Below, piece after piece: positions 34,120 to 46,369 of a stretch of 64,000 nt of DNA; position 1 is the first letter of the stretch, and every line of letters starts with the position of its first letter. The stretch is from Stropharia rugosoannulata (taxonomy: Eukaryota > Basidiomycota > Agaricomycetes > Agaricales > Strophariaceae). The translations under genes and the position numbers were made by a program. The notes beneath the pieces are model-generated. The model had not been told where the DNA came from. It was given only the letters and a program-made list of their open reading frames with translations, and made no database searches. The stretch spans positions 3,472,001 through 3,536,000 of the forward strand of contig JANCIK010000007.1 in the NCBI GenBank assembly GCA_028532985.1, in the 5' to 3' direction.

Positions 34120-34990
34120 GTTGTGCGATGCAGTATAAACCCTTCCCAGTCCGCCTTTGAGCGCACGCAGGACTTCTCCGCCGCCCGCCGCGCCGCCTTC
34201 CCGTACGTGCGCCACGACCGCCACGATGGGATGCCGGTGCAACCGTACTCGCCGTTCCTGCCCCAGCAGGGCCCTACAACGACAACGACCACGACCACGA
34301 CCACGACCACACCATCAACCTCGAGGATCAGGCCGCCACGCCCCTCATGGTCCTGTCCTACACCTTCAACTACCGCCTATCCTCCTGCCTCGCTCGCCAG
34401 CTCCAGGGCCTGCCCCAGCAGCAGCAGCAGCACTACTAGCAGCCTCCTGCATGCTACCGCCCACCTACCGCCACCGCCAACACCACCAGCACACCCACCC
34501 ATCCTACTTCGTCCCCCACAGCGGCCCCCCTGTCCAGCACACGAACGACACTGCCAGCAAGGAGACCCAGTACTTCCGCAGCCACGGCTTCAACGAGCGC
34601 ACCCATTTGTGCCCCTGCCGCCTGCGCTTCGATGAGCTCCGTGCAGGCAGCAAGACCCGCAAGCGGGGCAGGGCCGCCGTTGCTGCTAGCAACTACAGCA
34701 GCACCCACACCGCCCGCGAACGCTGTGCTGAAAACCAGTGTGCACGGCTTGGGCTCGGGCTGGACAATATACCGACTTCGGATGTTGGTGGGGGTGGGCG
34801 GGCGCAGTCCTGTGCTTTCGCGCCCTGGCTCTGGTTTGGGGTCGAGCGGGTCGATGGCGGGCCTAATTACATGCCAGTCCCCTGCCTGTATTGTGTAGCT
34901 ACACCTGCGTATCCCTCGATCATGCGCTCCTATACGTTTTATGTGGGTTCTTGGTATGTGGTTGTCAAATTTTCGCTACTTGACAACTGA
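34120..34990 (+). other. Low-complexity GC-rich region, possibly exon-derived
   Basis: Contains an ACGACC triplet run (about 34277-34305, giving Thr, His-Asp or Arg-Pro runs depending on frame) and a CAGCAGCAG run near 34424. One frame reads NLEDQAATPLMVLSYTFNYR and then a stop after a Gln run; another reads YFRSHGFNERTHLCPCRLRF. Coding-like character moves between frames, so it may be a decayed exon. No gene model can be supported. Confidence 0.3.
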
Positions 34991-36640
34991 ATACCGTCGA
35001 CTGCACCTTGTAGATGCTTTTCTTCTGATCTAATTAGCCTATTCAGCCGATTTTGTATGCTTGTCCATTCAATTTTAGTACAAAATCTGCAGCTAGTTGA
35101 TGTTCAGCGCTGTTCCGTTCCGGTTTCGGGACCCAGAGCGGACGTTTTCCATTGGCGTAGGCCCTTCCCTGTCCTTCACCATCATTGCCATTGAACTCGC
35201 AACCCCTCATCCACATCCGATATCGGGCTGGGGATTACAGTGAGTATAAGAATATATACAAGGTGGGTTTCTTTTTCTTTTTTCTTTGTTTTCACTGAAC
35301 CGAGTGTTCATTTTTTGTTTACCAGCCTCTACGCCGCCTGAATAGGATCCCCGCCCGTCTACCGTCTCACTCTCACCCGCCATACCCCTCTCTTCGCGTA
35401 TCCCGCCGTGTATCCCACCACATGTCCTGCACCTCCTGTCCCCAGGCTATCGTTGCCCCATTCTGCAACATATCATGACATGCTCCGCTTGCCCATTACG
35501 ATCGTCCTCCCGTGGTCCCTTGCATCACATTCACATATCGCCCATAGCCCACCTCATCCTTGGAAGCACATTTCCTAGACGCGGCGCGCTCACAGAGCTG
35601 CGTATAGCGGCAGTGCACTTTGGAAACGAGGGCGCATGATGAGCTGCCCCTCCGTGTGACGTAGTCCCACTGTCTTCGCCACGCTGGGCTCCGCGGCCCT
35701 TGCACCCCCTTGCACGCTGACCTCGCCTACGCCCATGACCGGTGCGGACGCGCTGGCTCTCCTATGGCGCAAACACCGACCCTTGCTCTTTCACGCGGCA
35801 CGACACTTCGACTGCAGGAAATCCATGCGCAGATACTGCGCCGGCAGATGGGCCGACCGGTGTCGGAGAGTGACGCTGTTGGCAGGGCTGCAAAGGCTTA
35901 GGTCCTGGATGCGTGTCTGCACAACGCATCCTCCTGCGGACAACAGCTGGTGCGTAGCCATGCGGGGACCGGTTGAGTTCAACGACTGGACTTCCGGTCC
36001 CCCCGGGATTCTTCATTTGGTTTACTGATGCACGCATATACCATGCCTGTCCCGCACTTGGGAGCCACTGCCCCCGACCAACTACCGCACACCCGATGCC
36101 AATGCGTGTCTTTTTTGCACGGGGGAGAACTGGTCTGTCATTTGGGTAAGTCCGTCTGTTTGTTTCTTCATCCCACCCCATTTTTGACAATTTACCTAAC
36201 AGAGGATTATTGCCTATAATTATAATATACATCCCTCGCGCTCGCCCTCGAGCTACAGGGCATCTATCATGCGGGCAACTCGTGCCTTACGCTCAGTCGC
36301 GGCAACCTGCTCCTCCGCCTTCTTCCAATCTGTATGAGTTGGCACTGATCGCATGCCCTCAGCCCTCGTTTAGGGCTCTGTAGAACCCTCGCCCCCGCAT
36401 CGTTCACCTCGCTTCCCGGCTCGCTGTAACCACCCTCACCCCCCCCCCCCCCCTGCATAATCCGCCCGCACAGGTCGCGGATGGGCGCGGTGGGTATGCT
36501 TGGGGTGTATCAGCATCAACAGAGGTATGGTCGCTCAGAAACGAGTCCGTGTGCTTACTGACTGACGTTTTTTTGTGTGCTTTTTTCTGCGTTCTTTTTT
36601 TATGCGCTTTTTGTTCGCATTTTCTTTTGATGGTGGTGGG
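34991..36640. other. Intergenic, with short coding-like patches
   Basis: 35030-35220 resembles 30400-30560 (shared GTTCCGTTCCGG, GCGGACGTTT, CACCATCA blocks). A 97-codon plus ORF at 35735-36028 and the region 36240-36530 have Pro/Arg-rich frames but no start or domain. A run of about 17 cytosines lies at 36437-36453. Confidence 0.35.
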
Positions 36641-39640
36641 CTCCACGGGGTGCAGCCGTCGAGTCCGGGTTTGGGTTTGGCTGGTGCGTACGGTGCGGGT
36701 GCGATGGAGAAGGCACAGGAAATGGAGAAGGTGCTCGCGGCGCTCGCGGCGCAGTACGAGCGCTACTCGGCGCTGCCGTACCTCCTCTTGTCGGAGTCAA
36801 CATCGACGCAGTGGAGCGGCGCGTCTGCGCTCGATGGTGGTGATCGCGAGGAGGTCTTGGCTAGGACGGAGCGGGATGGACGGGAGGGGAAAGGAGGAAG
36901 GGAAGGAGAGGAAGGGTGGGATATGGACGGAGAAGGTGCAGGGAATGCATCGCTACTTGCTATGAATGTCCACGGGATGGTTGCGGCGGCGGGCGAGATG
37001 GAGGTGTCGGATGCGGGGTCGCCTTTGCGTGGGGGATAGTGCACACCCCAAAAAAAAAACAATCGCAGGACTCGTCGTCCTCGTCGCCGCCGCTTTCACC
37101 CCCGCCCTCAGCCGGGCTCGGTCTCAGCGGGCGCTTCCACACGCGCATGTCGAGTATGGGCCTCGGGCTCCATTTGCATACTGTCAGTTCTGGCGATGCG
37201 CTCGCGGACGAGGACGACGAGGCGAGCTTTGCAACGTTCATGGGCGGAGGTGGTGTGGGTGGAGGTGTGGGTGTGGGTGTGGGTGGAGCAGGGAAAGGAT
37301 CCAGAGCTGAAAGGCCAGGTATTGTTGGCGTCGTGGGCGCTGCGGGCACGCTGGCGGGGCGTCGCCGGAATGGGCTCGCGAGGAAGGATAGTACGGTCCT
37401 GGGTCGCATGGATGACCTCATCCATGGGTACGGGGTCGGGGTTGGTGATGGCGAGAGTTTACGAGAGGGAGTTGAGGCGGAGGCGGAGAGAACGACACGG
37501 ATGTCCTCCGAAACAACGACAACGACAAAGCAGATGTCATCATCTGATACAACGATACAGCGCCCGTCGTCTTCCTCGGCTACACCATATACGCCTCCTT
37601 CCTCCTCGTCGGATGCTATAGAGCCCAAGGTCGATACGCCGCGGTCCACTTCTGATTCAACGGAGCCTAAGATGGAACGCAGACTGAGCGTGAAGGACCT
37701 GCGTCACGAGGCGTTCATGGGCTCTGCGGCTGCTAGGAGGGAGGGTGGTGAGGCGTCGGGGTCAGGGAGCGGGTCAGGCTCGGGGTTGCCTGCGCCTTCG
37801 TTGACGATGACTTTGTCGAACTCGCCTTCGCCCTCGCTTTTGCTCGATGGGATGCGTAGCGATGCTGGGTCGAGTAAGCGAGACGATGGGTTTGTCCGCT
37901 GACTAGCGGTACCCACGACAAAACCAGCGATGGTTACGAGAAGACTAACGGTGGGCACGATACAGCAACCACGGGCACCTACGACACACCGGCCAGCGTC
38001 TACGACGATACCTCCAGCAGCCTCTTACGCGTCGAGATGGACGACGATACCCGCAGTCTCGCGAGCTTCGAGACGAGTACTTCCGTTTCTGAGGAGCGCG
38101 AGCCTTACCTCCCCCGCGCAGACCCGGCACGCGCGGCACTGCTCCGCGGCATTGTTTTACTCACCACTACCAGCGTTGCCGTCGAAGAGGCTGCTGGTCC
38201 CTGTTCTGTCCAGGGGATGACGCTCGACGAGCTGGGCTTTGCGTGTGACGCGCCGGGCGAGAGGGAGCGGATGCCGAACGGGCCGATACCAACTGCTTCG
38301 ACTTCAACGATGGGTGCGAGTGGGTCGACAGCATCCACTTCGGGCCACCCAGATTTTGGCGCTAGCACCGTTCAGCGTCCGAAGACGCCCATGCGCTCAA
38401 CGGCAACCGTGTCCCGTGCGTCGGTGGAGGAGGTCGTGCGGCTCCGTGCGCTTACGGAGCGGAGGTAGCGCGAGAAGGAGGAGAGGGTACGCGCGGCGTC
38501 GCCTGATATTGTGACGATTCTGCGCACGACGCCGCGCCTTGCGCTGGTGAAGGGCCGGGTGAGGGCGCGCAGCGCATCGAGGATGAGGACGAGGAGTCGT
38601 GGTGCCGGTGGGGTCTCGAGCGGGGGTGCGGGCCGGATGAGCGCAAGTGTAGGCGCGGGGCGGCGGGGTGTGGGTCTTGAGGACAGCGCGGAGTGGGATG
38701 AGTGGGGCGCGCTGAAGCGCTCTGGCTCTGGTGCCGCAGCCCTGGGCGCTGGTCCACGCGAGAGCGCGGAGGAGGGCGAGTCGGACTCGAGCATTGACTT
38801 GCACACACCGTTAGTACCGTGCGTCTCTTTTCTTTTCTATTTTACTCTCGAAGCCCTCTGTACTGACGATACTGATATTGTAGACACTTGATGGTGCGTC
38901 ACGGACTGCTGTCGCCGTACTCGAAGCTGCTGCCGGGCGCCGCGTCGCGCGCAGTCACGCCTGCCGCTACCGCTGAGCTGGGCGGCCATCCGGGGAGTAT
39001 GATGTCGGTTGCTTCTAATGGTGAGTCTCGGTTGAGAATTGCATCCTCCAAGTGAACGCGTTGCTGACTGTACTTCTTCTCCCCTTTTCCTTCCGAATCC
39101 CTCCCTTCACTACCCCCTGCCTCGTATTTACTACCTGCTCTCACTTCTCTCTGCGTCGTGATCGCTCTCGTCGTGACAATGTCGACTTCTCGCCTCTCAC
39201 CTAACCTCGTCACGCCCGCGCCTTATCGACTTGCGCTTGCTTCTTCGTGCTCGCTCGCTTCCGTGGCGCCTCGTCTGGATTTACTCTCGTGGCGCTCTGT
39301 TCCATATCACCGTCGATGCACATCAACGCGGACGCGAATCGCCACCGATGATTGTCGGATCCAACCCCGTCCCCGACCACGCTAATAACGGCCATTGCGG
39401 ACTATTTCCGGACGATGCGACCTAATACCGGATATGCAATATCCTGCCGGAAATCACGAAACTGAACACGAATAGGCTCGGGGATGACCAAGTCGGGTCT
39501 GATCAAGGACGAGCGCGACACGCATACGCGACGCGTACGACACCGTGACGGTCGCCTCCTCGCGGGCGGCATCGGGCTCACCACCGGGCTTCCATGGAGC
39601 GACAGGTACGTTTCGTTTTGTCTTCGGTTCTCTTTTTGCG
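36640..39640 (+). pseudogene. Serine-rich hypothetical protein gene with several frame breaks
   Basis: Coding-like plus frames succeed each other. 36660-37036 contains EKAQEMEKVLAALAAQYERY. 37060-37902 contains DEDDEASFATFMGGG and MERRLSVKDLRHEAFMGSAA. 37910-38818 contains YDDTSSSLLRVEMDDDTRSL and GMTLDELGFACDAPGE. An intron at 38819-38883 leads to HLMVRHGLLSPYSKLLPG. A later exon near 39485-39605 contains RDGRLLAGGIGLTTGLPWSD, which resembles the C-terminal part of large serine-rich basidiomycete proteins. Lesions are a frame change at the A-run near 37050, a frame change near 37895 and an in-frame TAG at 38466-38468. The mRNA could not make a full-length protein unless these are sequence errors. 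Function unknown. Confidence 0.5.
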
Positions 39641-41062
39641 TCTTCTCTTCGTATGCGTGGCGTCTTTGCTCCCTATGCATATGGAGCCTTCGTTTCCTAT
39701 GGATAAACTCTTCGTTATCTATGCGCAGAGCCTTCTCTTCCTCTGTGGGAGGTCTTGCTTTGCACGGTCCCCCCTGTTCGTGGTGTTTCTGCGCTGGTGC
39801 ACGGAGCGGGAGTGCCATTTTTTCGAAGTGGGCGTTTTTTTACAATGCAGGACCTGCTATTCTTCTTTCTTTTGTTATTTTATCCCCTCCTTGTCCCTTC
39901 AATGTGGACTGGGCTGGGCTCTGTGGGGCTGCGAAGCCGGATAGGCTGTAAACCGCCGGTGAGCTTGGCCCGCGGGGTGCCATGTAGCTTGTGCGTAGCT
40001 CGTGTGTGGAGCGCTGCAGTGATGGAAAGTTGTATAGCTGTATGTAATGAAGTTTGCGGTACGTCGATATTTACTTACAAGCACAGTAGTGGTGACGGAT
40101 GAAAAATACTGCAACTCCAGCTTCTCTCACCGGCACTGTGGCTATTCCCGAACGGCGTACTCTTCCATCCAGACTGATGGCTGATCTTCGTCTGCGGTAC
40201 CTGACTCATGTAGGAAATATTTCCTAGGGAAGGAAACCTGGAAGATTACATGTTGTGTCAGTTGGTTGCTTATTAACAGACTTTGACATATGTCAGCTTG
40301 CCAAACTATTTCAAGAGCAGATCATGAACGCTTGATAGCAATTTTAGTCCATTACCTTCCGATAACTCCTCCAGAGTACACCGCTCTGTTAAAATCGTAG
40401 CTTCGTATCTCCTAGATAATCACAGCTATATGTTCATGTTTTCAATATTTAACGCTGCGCTCCACGTAGTGTTTGCCACATACGCGGGAGCAGTGCGCAC
40501 GACATTGACACTCTGCGTCTGAGCTTTACTTGATACGCTTTCATAATATTATGTTCCGAGAAACGTTGACGTGGGTAATAAAGAGGGAGCTTCAAGTTGA
40601 TTTGAAGTTCTACACGAGTTCGGTAGGCCCAGACAAAGCCAACATGTAACGTTTAAGCTACGGAACTTCACAAGGTCGCAAAATCGTTATTCCGACATTA
40701 TCAGATCACTGACCTATACTTTTGAAGACATTCAACTTTGGCTGATTACTTCGGATGTATTGACATTACATCAGGAAGATTCCGGTGTGTTATATCTACC
40801 ACACTGCGTGTATTCCCATGTTCCCTTTTCTCAATGGGCAGCCCTCCCATACCCTCGCTCGAATCATGTACCAGCTGACAATCATTTAAACACAAGTCAT
40901 TCATCTGCTTTGACGCAAGTTATTTTGATACATATACTTCCCTTCTCTGTCATGATAGACATTAAGCTGATCAAGAGAATTTACAGATGATACCCTTACC
41001 TAAACTCGTTCCGAGGGTTATAAATGAGGCCTCAGACAGAATGGAGTGAACGACAAGCTAAC
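39641..41062. other. Intergenic, AT-rich in its second half
   Basis: T-rich DNA follows the last serine-rich exon. From 40130 to 41000 no ORF has recognisable content. The proximal promoter of the membrane-protein gene should lie at about 40980-41050, where a TTATAAATG box is visible (about 41020). Confidence 0.4.
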
Positions 41063-42357
41063 ATGTCCTCGCCAACTGCAACGGAGACGGAGATAGCATT
41101 AATCAATGCCCAACTCAACTCCGTCATTCTTTACATTCTTCTTATGGGTTAGTGCACCATTAGCCTTCGTTACCAGAAAGTACTCATGCTGTTCTGAAGG
41201 AATGTATGCAACGGTGTTCATATGGTCTCTTTACACATACTGTGCGACAGCATACATAGATCCCTTATTTCATGTACTGACTTTGAACTTGCCCATAGAT
41301 AGCCGGAAAGAGAACAGAAATCATCTAATCACTGCGACTCTGGTGGCGCTCTACATAAACACCGTTGTGGACCTCGGAATACAGCGGCGATTCATAAAAG
41401 TTGCCTTTGTGGACAATGGCGAAACCAGGGCATCTATCATCTCAGCATTGTCAGGATCAACAGTAAGCCAAGCCGCCATAATACTCGTCGGATCGGCTGT
41501 GCAATACGTTGGATACTTTCTTGCTAATGGGTTGCTGGTATGCGTAACTCTCTTACAAGGAATCAGAGACTCATGATCCCGTCAGGTGTGGAGATGCTTT
41601 CAGATAACCAACCGGTCTTTCCTTGCCATATCGGTACCGCTTTTCCTATATTTCTGTGTGTTCGGTAAGTATCTCGTCTCAGCTCTGACCGCAAGCCGGT
41701 AATGACAGTAAGAACAGCTATTTCCATTATTTCTCTCACATTTTCTGGGCTATTGAGCTTTAGTCCGATTAAGTTGCCACTTATAAGCGAAAACGCATTG
41801 ATAGTCATTGCAGGTGGCAGCTTTGTTTATGTGCTGGATGCCGCCACCTCCCTCTCAGCTACATTCATCATCTTCTACAGGATTTCAAAGTCCCTTGACA
41901 CTCACATGTCTGGTCAAACAAGGTACAAGAGAATAATCCGGATCATAATAGAAACGGCCGTGCTTTACTCATTCATGAGCATTGTTGTGGCTATCTTGGC
42001 TTTTGTCAACATATTCGGCAGCCTACAAGTGGAATTGAAAACATCGGTAGCGATCAACTACTTACTGGTAGTCAATGCAATAGCAACCGTTCGTTATAAT
42101 TCAGCTGATAAGTAGCAGCTTACATGTTGGTACAGGGATTTGCACCAACGATCATGGTGGCACAAATCAGCCTTGCATCTAGTCAAGTGTCGACGGAAAC
42201 CGATAGTTCTGCAAGTGTGTACCAAATATCGGCTCTCGAATTCCATCATCCGCAAACGGTACACACTACACATCTTAGAAATGATGTACAGCATGGCACA
42301 TCTGCAACAAAAGGGCTACATGACATTGAAGATGCGGCCGAGAAGTATACTGAATAA
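41063..42357 (+). CDS. Polytopic membrane protein (agaricomycete seven-helix-like family)
   Basis: Five exons (41063-41147, 41200-41537, 41586-41664, 41709-42067, 42136-42357) with consistent phases give 360 residues. Hydrophobic helices alternate with short loops: SVILYILLMGMYATVFIWSL, LVALYINTVVDLGI, AAIILVGSAVQYVGYFLANG, SFLAISVPLFLYFCVF, SIISLTFSGLLSF and LYSFMSIVVAILAFVNIFG. Family marks include AFVDNGETRAS, WRCFQITNRSF and GFAPTIMVAQI, which I recall from a large lineage-expanded agaricomycete family. The C-terminal about 60 residues are polar and probably cytoplasmic. No lesion was found. It is predicted to sit in the plasma or an internal membrane; function is not established. Confidence 0.78.
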
Positions 42358-43530
42358 ATTTATTTATTGTACTGTTTTATGACTTTCATATGTCAACATC
42401 TTAAGTTTCCGTGTGGTAGTGTAGATTTCTTGCCCACGTTCATGTAATTGACTACTATATTTGAATAAATTTTGTATCACAGCCTCATGGAAGCAGAGCG
42501 ACCGGGGACTGGTTAATCTAGGGTTTGTCCGAGGCCAGGAAAATGAATAGGAGCTGGGCCGATGTTCTATACTATGGACAGCGCCGCCGCTAAAGCTAGG
42601 AAATTGGAACGGCTCGCAGGATTTGCACGTAACATGGGGCCTGCTGCCGAGCGCCGCTGCCATCCCATCAATTGTACTATCAGTACTCGTCGCCATTGTC
42701 CTAGTAATTATGTGCTGCCCGTTTTCCATAAAATCTTTGCGCTTTGTGCACCCCATCTTCTCCAGCCGCTCCCAGAGCCCTCTGTTTCTCTCCGCCGTGT
42801 CAATCCTTACTGCGTGTAATTTGTAAGTAATGTTGTGACCCCAAGCTCCGGAATTAAGGTGGCTAGTATCCATTTAGGCCAAGGATATCGCGCAGCTAGC
42901 GAATCAATCGACATGCAGGAACTAAATTATTTGCATACGGAATACCGAAACATGACCGCGGGGAGTTGCCTCACATAATAGAAGGATATGTTCCTATTAT
43001 AATGCACTTACTGAAGGGATGCAGTACCAGTTTGCATTTGTACGTGCGCACTTCAAGTACATGTGTGGTTCTATGCCCGATGGGAAGGCATTGCACATTG
43101 CAATGAAACAATATTTGTCTTGCAAACAAGGTAGTCAAATGCCCTACGATAAAGCCAAATTTAACTATGACCCCACCGAAAACTCTCTCACATTCTCCGG
43201 CCCATTGTATTAGAGTAACATCTATTTAAACAACGTGATATTGTGTACCCACCTGAACTGAACTGAACGTCGCGCTGATCCACGAGTACGTTACCACACA
43301 GGCACAAAACATGCAATAGAATTTTTTTTTCCTTTTTTATAAAACTGCTCTCCGACCGGCGCAGCCTTTAGCCCGACTCTTGCTACTTACTTGCGTCAGA
43401 CGTGCCTAAATACTCTTGACTGTGTCTCCCAGAATTATACGAACTATAGTTTGCTATAATTATACTCTATTTGACATATTGGACCATTGCCGACAGGGTA
43501 TGGGTGCGACATACTTAAGTAGTGCTGGGA
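42358..43530. other. Intergenic with a possible membrane-protein fragment
   Basis: At 42623-42826 a plus frame contains a clear hydrophobic segment (IPSIVLSVLVAIVLVIMCCP) followed by FSSRSQSPLFLSAVSILTAC. It may be a fragment of a membrane-protein gene, while the 169-codon minus ORF over it is probably its shadow. A 64-codon plus ORF at 43019-43213 has no recognised motif. Confidence 0.3.
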
Positions 43531-43660
43531 ACAGGCAGTGAGCCGGCAGTGAGGGCAGTGAGCGTCAGTGAGTGACCTTCACGGACTCACTGACCTGTCT
43601 CACTGACTTATCACGCACTCGGTGTCCCACCTCACTGCCCTCACTGGCGACTCACGGACA
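43530..43660. repeat. CAGTGAG-type repeats arranged as an inverted repeat
   Basis: Several GCAGTGAG/TCAGTGAG units (43536-43585) face ACTCACTGAC/CCTCACTGCC units (43592-43650). Innermost arms GTCAGTGAGT and ACTCACTGAC are perfect around an 11-nt spacer. GGCAGTGAGGGCAGTGAG pairs with CTCACTGCCCTCACTG further out. Confidence 0.75.
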
Positions 43661-43889
43661 TTACACACACCATTTTACTTAACAGCATCACTTTCTAATC
43701 TATATACACAGTGTTTACCATTTAAATAGTATTTCTATAGTGCCCAAGCTCTGCCCTCTACCTCATCGACTCCGTCATACTTCAGCTGCCTGCAAAGCCC
43801 GTGGAATCGTTACCCTGTCACACCAGGTAACCGGTAACCCGTAGCACAATCTTGCATAGGCGCCCTCGGGCGGCGCGCCGTGTGGGGGC

Positions 43890-44318
43890 ACGTGCAGTGC
43901 GGCCCGCTCACAGTTTGCGGCGTCCCCGTTCTTTAGTATATGGGACCCCCGCGTATTGAATATTTACGTCGAGTGTGGGCTCACGGAAGAGGGCGACGGC
44001 GGCGTAGTGCGGCTGAAGACTCCACCTGCTCAGGAGGCAGCCGTGTTGGCGGCGACGATCACCGAGTGTGGAGCATGGGACGCGCTGTCTGCCCTTCCCC
44101 TCACAAGTTTGCTGCGCTGGGTCATGACAGGCACGGACGGCGCAGTAAACATCGGGACCCGTAGGTTGGTGCGCGTGCGCCGGGAGTGGGCGGAGAATAT
44201 CTGAATCCGCACCGGGGGTCATTTGGTATGTATATTCTTACATACTGGGGAGTGGAGACTAAGAAAACCTTAGATTCCCCAAGAAGCACCTGGCGAGCTC
44301 GCAGACGATCTCTCGTAG
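43890..44318 (+). pseudogene. C-terminal remnant of an alpha/beta-hydrolase
   Basis: The frame reads SPFFSIWDPRVLNIYVECGL, then VRLKTPPAQEAAVLA, then LLRWVMTG. After a TGA at 44202-44204 it continues IRTGGHL. A GTATGT...TTAG intron leads to IPQEAPGELADDLS and a stop at 44316. The GHL histidine region followed by QEAP resembles the catalytic-His end of fungal alpha/beta-hydrolase-fold proteins. The nucleophile and oxyanion parts are absent upstream, where the frame is broken. It is a 3' gene relic. Confidence 0.55.
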
Positions 44319-44654
44319 TTCATCATCCAACAGTTCGCTCCAGTAGAGGAGGATGACCAGGTCAAGACGGTTCAACGGGCACATTTTGTAGCTTATCTAC
44401 CCAACATCTACTTCCACTGCACGAATAGAAATTCTGTGGGATCAGAGGTAGACGGACTGGTACCTATCTAAAAGCTACAATGTCTTTCCTACCTTCGGGA
44501 TTTAGTTCAGATAATGGACGCACGGCATAGATGATTATTACTCCCGCTGTGGTAACTGTCTACATATCTACTGTACGCTCCATATCTCTCAACTAGTCGC
44601 ATCTGAGTACTTAGGTGAACAATTGATTGATGCCGAGAGATGGGCCAGAAGTTG

Positions 44655-44715
44655 ATTCGCTGGGATATAAATAGAACACGGTGAAAAACGTATAAAAGGC
44701 GGTATAAAAAGTATC
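44655..44715 (+). promoter_or_regulatory. TATA-rich promoter of the methyltransferase gene
   Basis: Three TATA-like boxes (GATATAAATAG, CGTATAAAAGG, GGTATAAAAAG) lie 75-125 nt upstream of the ATG at 44788, followed by a C-rich leader. Such clustering suggests a strong or inducible promoter before the gene decayed. Confidence 0.5.
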
Positions 44716-44787
44716 AGTTCCCGCCCGCAACACCCAAAGCTTTTCCGGCACGTCTCTCTGAGCCTCTGACTCCAAATTCAGGTATCT

Positions 44788-45762
44788 ATGTCGGATACTT
44801 CAGTACACACACATGCTTCCGGGTTTGAGGAGGGTGACAAAGTGTATGTGCTCCCAACCAACAAGGCGGAGAAAGCACGGTAACGATCTACCTCTAATAA
44901 ATGTCGCTTCATTTTAATATATACTGTCACAGGCTTGACAGACAGCATGAAATTATAACGGCCCTTTTTGATGGAAAGGTCATTATCCCGCCAGTAAAGC
45001 TTTCAAGAGCAAAGATACTTGATATTGGGACAGGCACGGGTATGTAGCATCATCAAGATCTTTCTTATAGAACACAAACAGATACTAGGTGTTTGGCCAT
45101 TGGACGTTGTCCGTAGAGTAAGCGCTACGAATGCAACAGCTTTTATCTGAGTAGATATATCAGCGGGCAACTTTCCGTCCAACCCACCCCCTAACATGAC
45201 ATTTCTCAACAACTCGTCCGCCGTGGCACTTCCAGCTGACTGGAATGACACCTACACTCTGGTGCATCAGTGGCTCCTTATTGGTGGCCTCAAATACGAT
45301 GAGTGGTCGTTGGCCGTCGCCGAGATGTATCGTGTTCTCGAGCCGGATGGATGGGTACAGTTGTGCGAATTTAGCCCATACGTCATATCTCCAGGTCCAC
45401 TAAATAAACGGATGATTTACTTCCTGAAATCCTTGTCGCAGATCCACGGCCTTGACTTCGACTGCGCGCGGCGCATTCCCAGGTTGCTCGCTGGGGCGGG
45501 GTTTGTCAATATTCAGAAGGTCATGCGCGTTGCACCGATCGGAAATTGGGGAGGGGATATGGGACCGTTGCAGGCTTTTAACTAAATAGCAGTCTGGAGG
45601 GGATTGAAGGCAGCTATTCTCAAAGCTGGTCTGGTCGAAAGTGAAGAGGAGCTTGAGGACTTCTACAACGAGCTGCATGCCGAGTTTGATAGCGTCACTG
45701 GCGCCGAGATTACCTGGTTCATGTTTATCGGCCAAAAACCTGACCACGACAGAGTACAGTAA
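44788..45762 (+). pseudogene. Class I SAM-dependent methyltransferase with two premature stops
   Basis: Exons 44788-44879, 44933-45039 and 45089-45762 give a single 290-codon frame. The SAM-binding motif I spans an intron (KILDIGTGTGVWPLDVVRRV). Later come PPNMTFLNN, HQWLLIGGLKYDEW, EMYRVLEPDGWVQLCEF and the C-terminal FDSVTGAEITWFMFIGQKP. This order fits fungal LaeA/UMTA-like secondary-metabolism methyltransferases. Two in-frame stops interrupt it: TGA at 45148-45150, just before VDIS, and TAA at 45583-45585 after PLQAFN. Everything else, including splice sites, is intact, so loss looks recent. Without readthrough the product would lack most of the fold. Confidence 0.8.
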
Positions 45763-46369
45763 ATTGTTGATCCCTCTGTAGGATTAAGTTTGTGTGTAAA
45801 TGCGAGCAAGAACTGGTGGGGTTGTCTTGAGGGCAGTTCAAGGCAGAGAAACAAGAGAATAAATGATTGACTAATGTAGAGCGAATTTGACGAGGTAAGG
45901 CTCTATAAACTGATTGTAACTGAGCTGTGGATGGTAAAACGAAGGTGGGTCGTCAATTAAGTGGCTATCTACGTGTACACAACGTCCTTTATATACTCTA
46001 AAAGCATGTATATATAAATAAAATATAAAACTTCTCCTAACTCCTGAGGGCCAACCGAGTTCTCTCCAGAATATTCTTGCTATTATGCCCGAAACCTAAA
46101 GATATTCCGTGGACCCATACCAAATGGATTTTTTCTGCGCGCACGCAAATAGCGCACCTTACACCTCTGGCTAATGAAAAGACGGGCCGGACTCGCTGAA
46201 ACTCTGAACAACTGTTTAATATCTATGGCTGCCTTGGGACCGACTCGTCCATAATAAAATGATAAAAACTGTTTAGGCGATGCCTGTTCATATGTTGAAT
46301 AGGAGGGCAACCGTTGAGGAGAATGCTTCTATGCTAAATAACTGAAGTACTGATCGTCTTACAGACACC
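45763..46369. other. Intergenic region
   Basis: AT-rich, with no convincing gene. A 75-codon minus ORF at 46083-46310 has no recognisable motif. Confidence 0.4.

Noticed and set aside
34277..34305. Telomere-like or microsatellite origin for the ACGACC run
   Set aside because: Short, imperfect and within coding-like DNA; nothing resembling a telomeric array.
36960..37649. 229-codon minus-strand ORF
   Set aside because: Antisense to the serine-rich gene. Its Pro/Ser/Thr-rich translation mirrors the sense-strand codons.
42364..42873. 169-codon minus-strand ORF
   Set aside because: Lies over a plus-strand hydrophobic segment and has no recognisable motif, so it is probably a shadow.
45148..45585. 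Alternative genetic code with TGA/TAA as sense codons
   Set aside because: Intact genes in the window end normally at TAA, TAG and TGA, and the interrupting codons include all three types. Ordinary decay is simpler.
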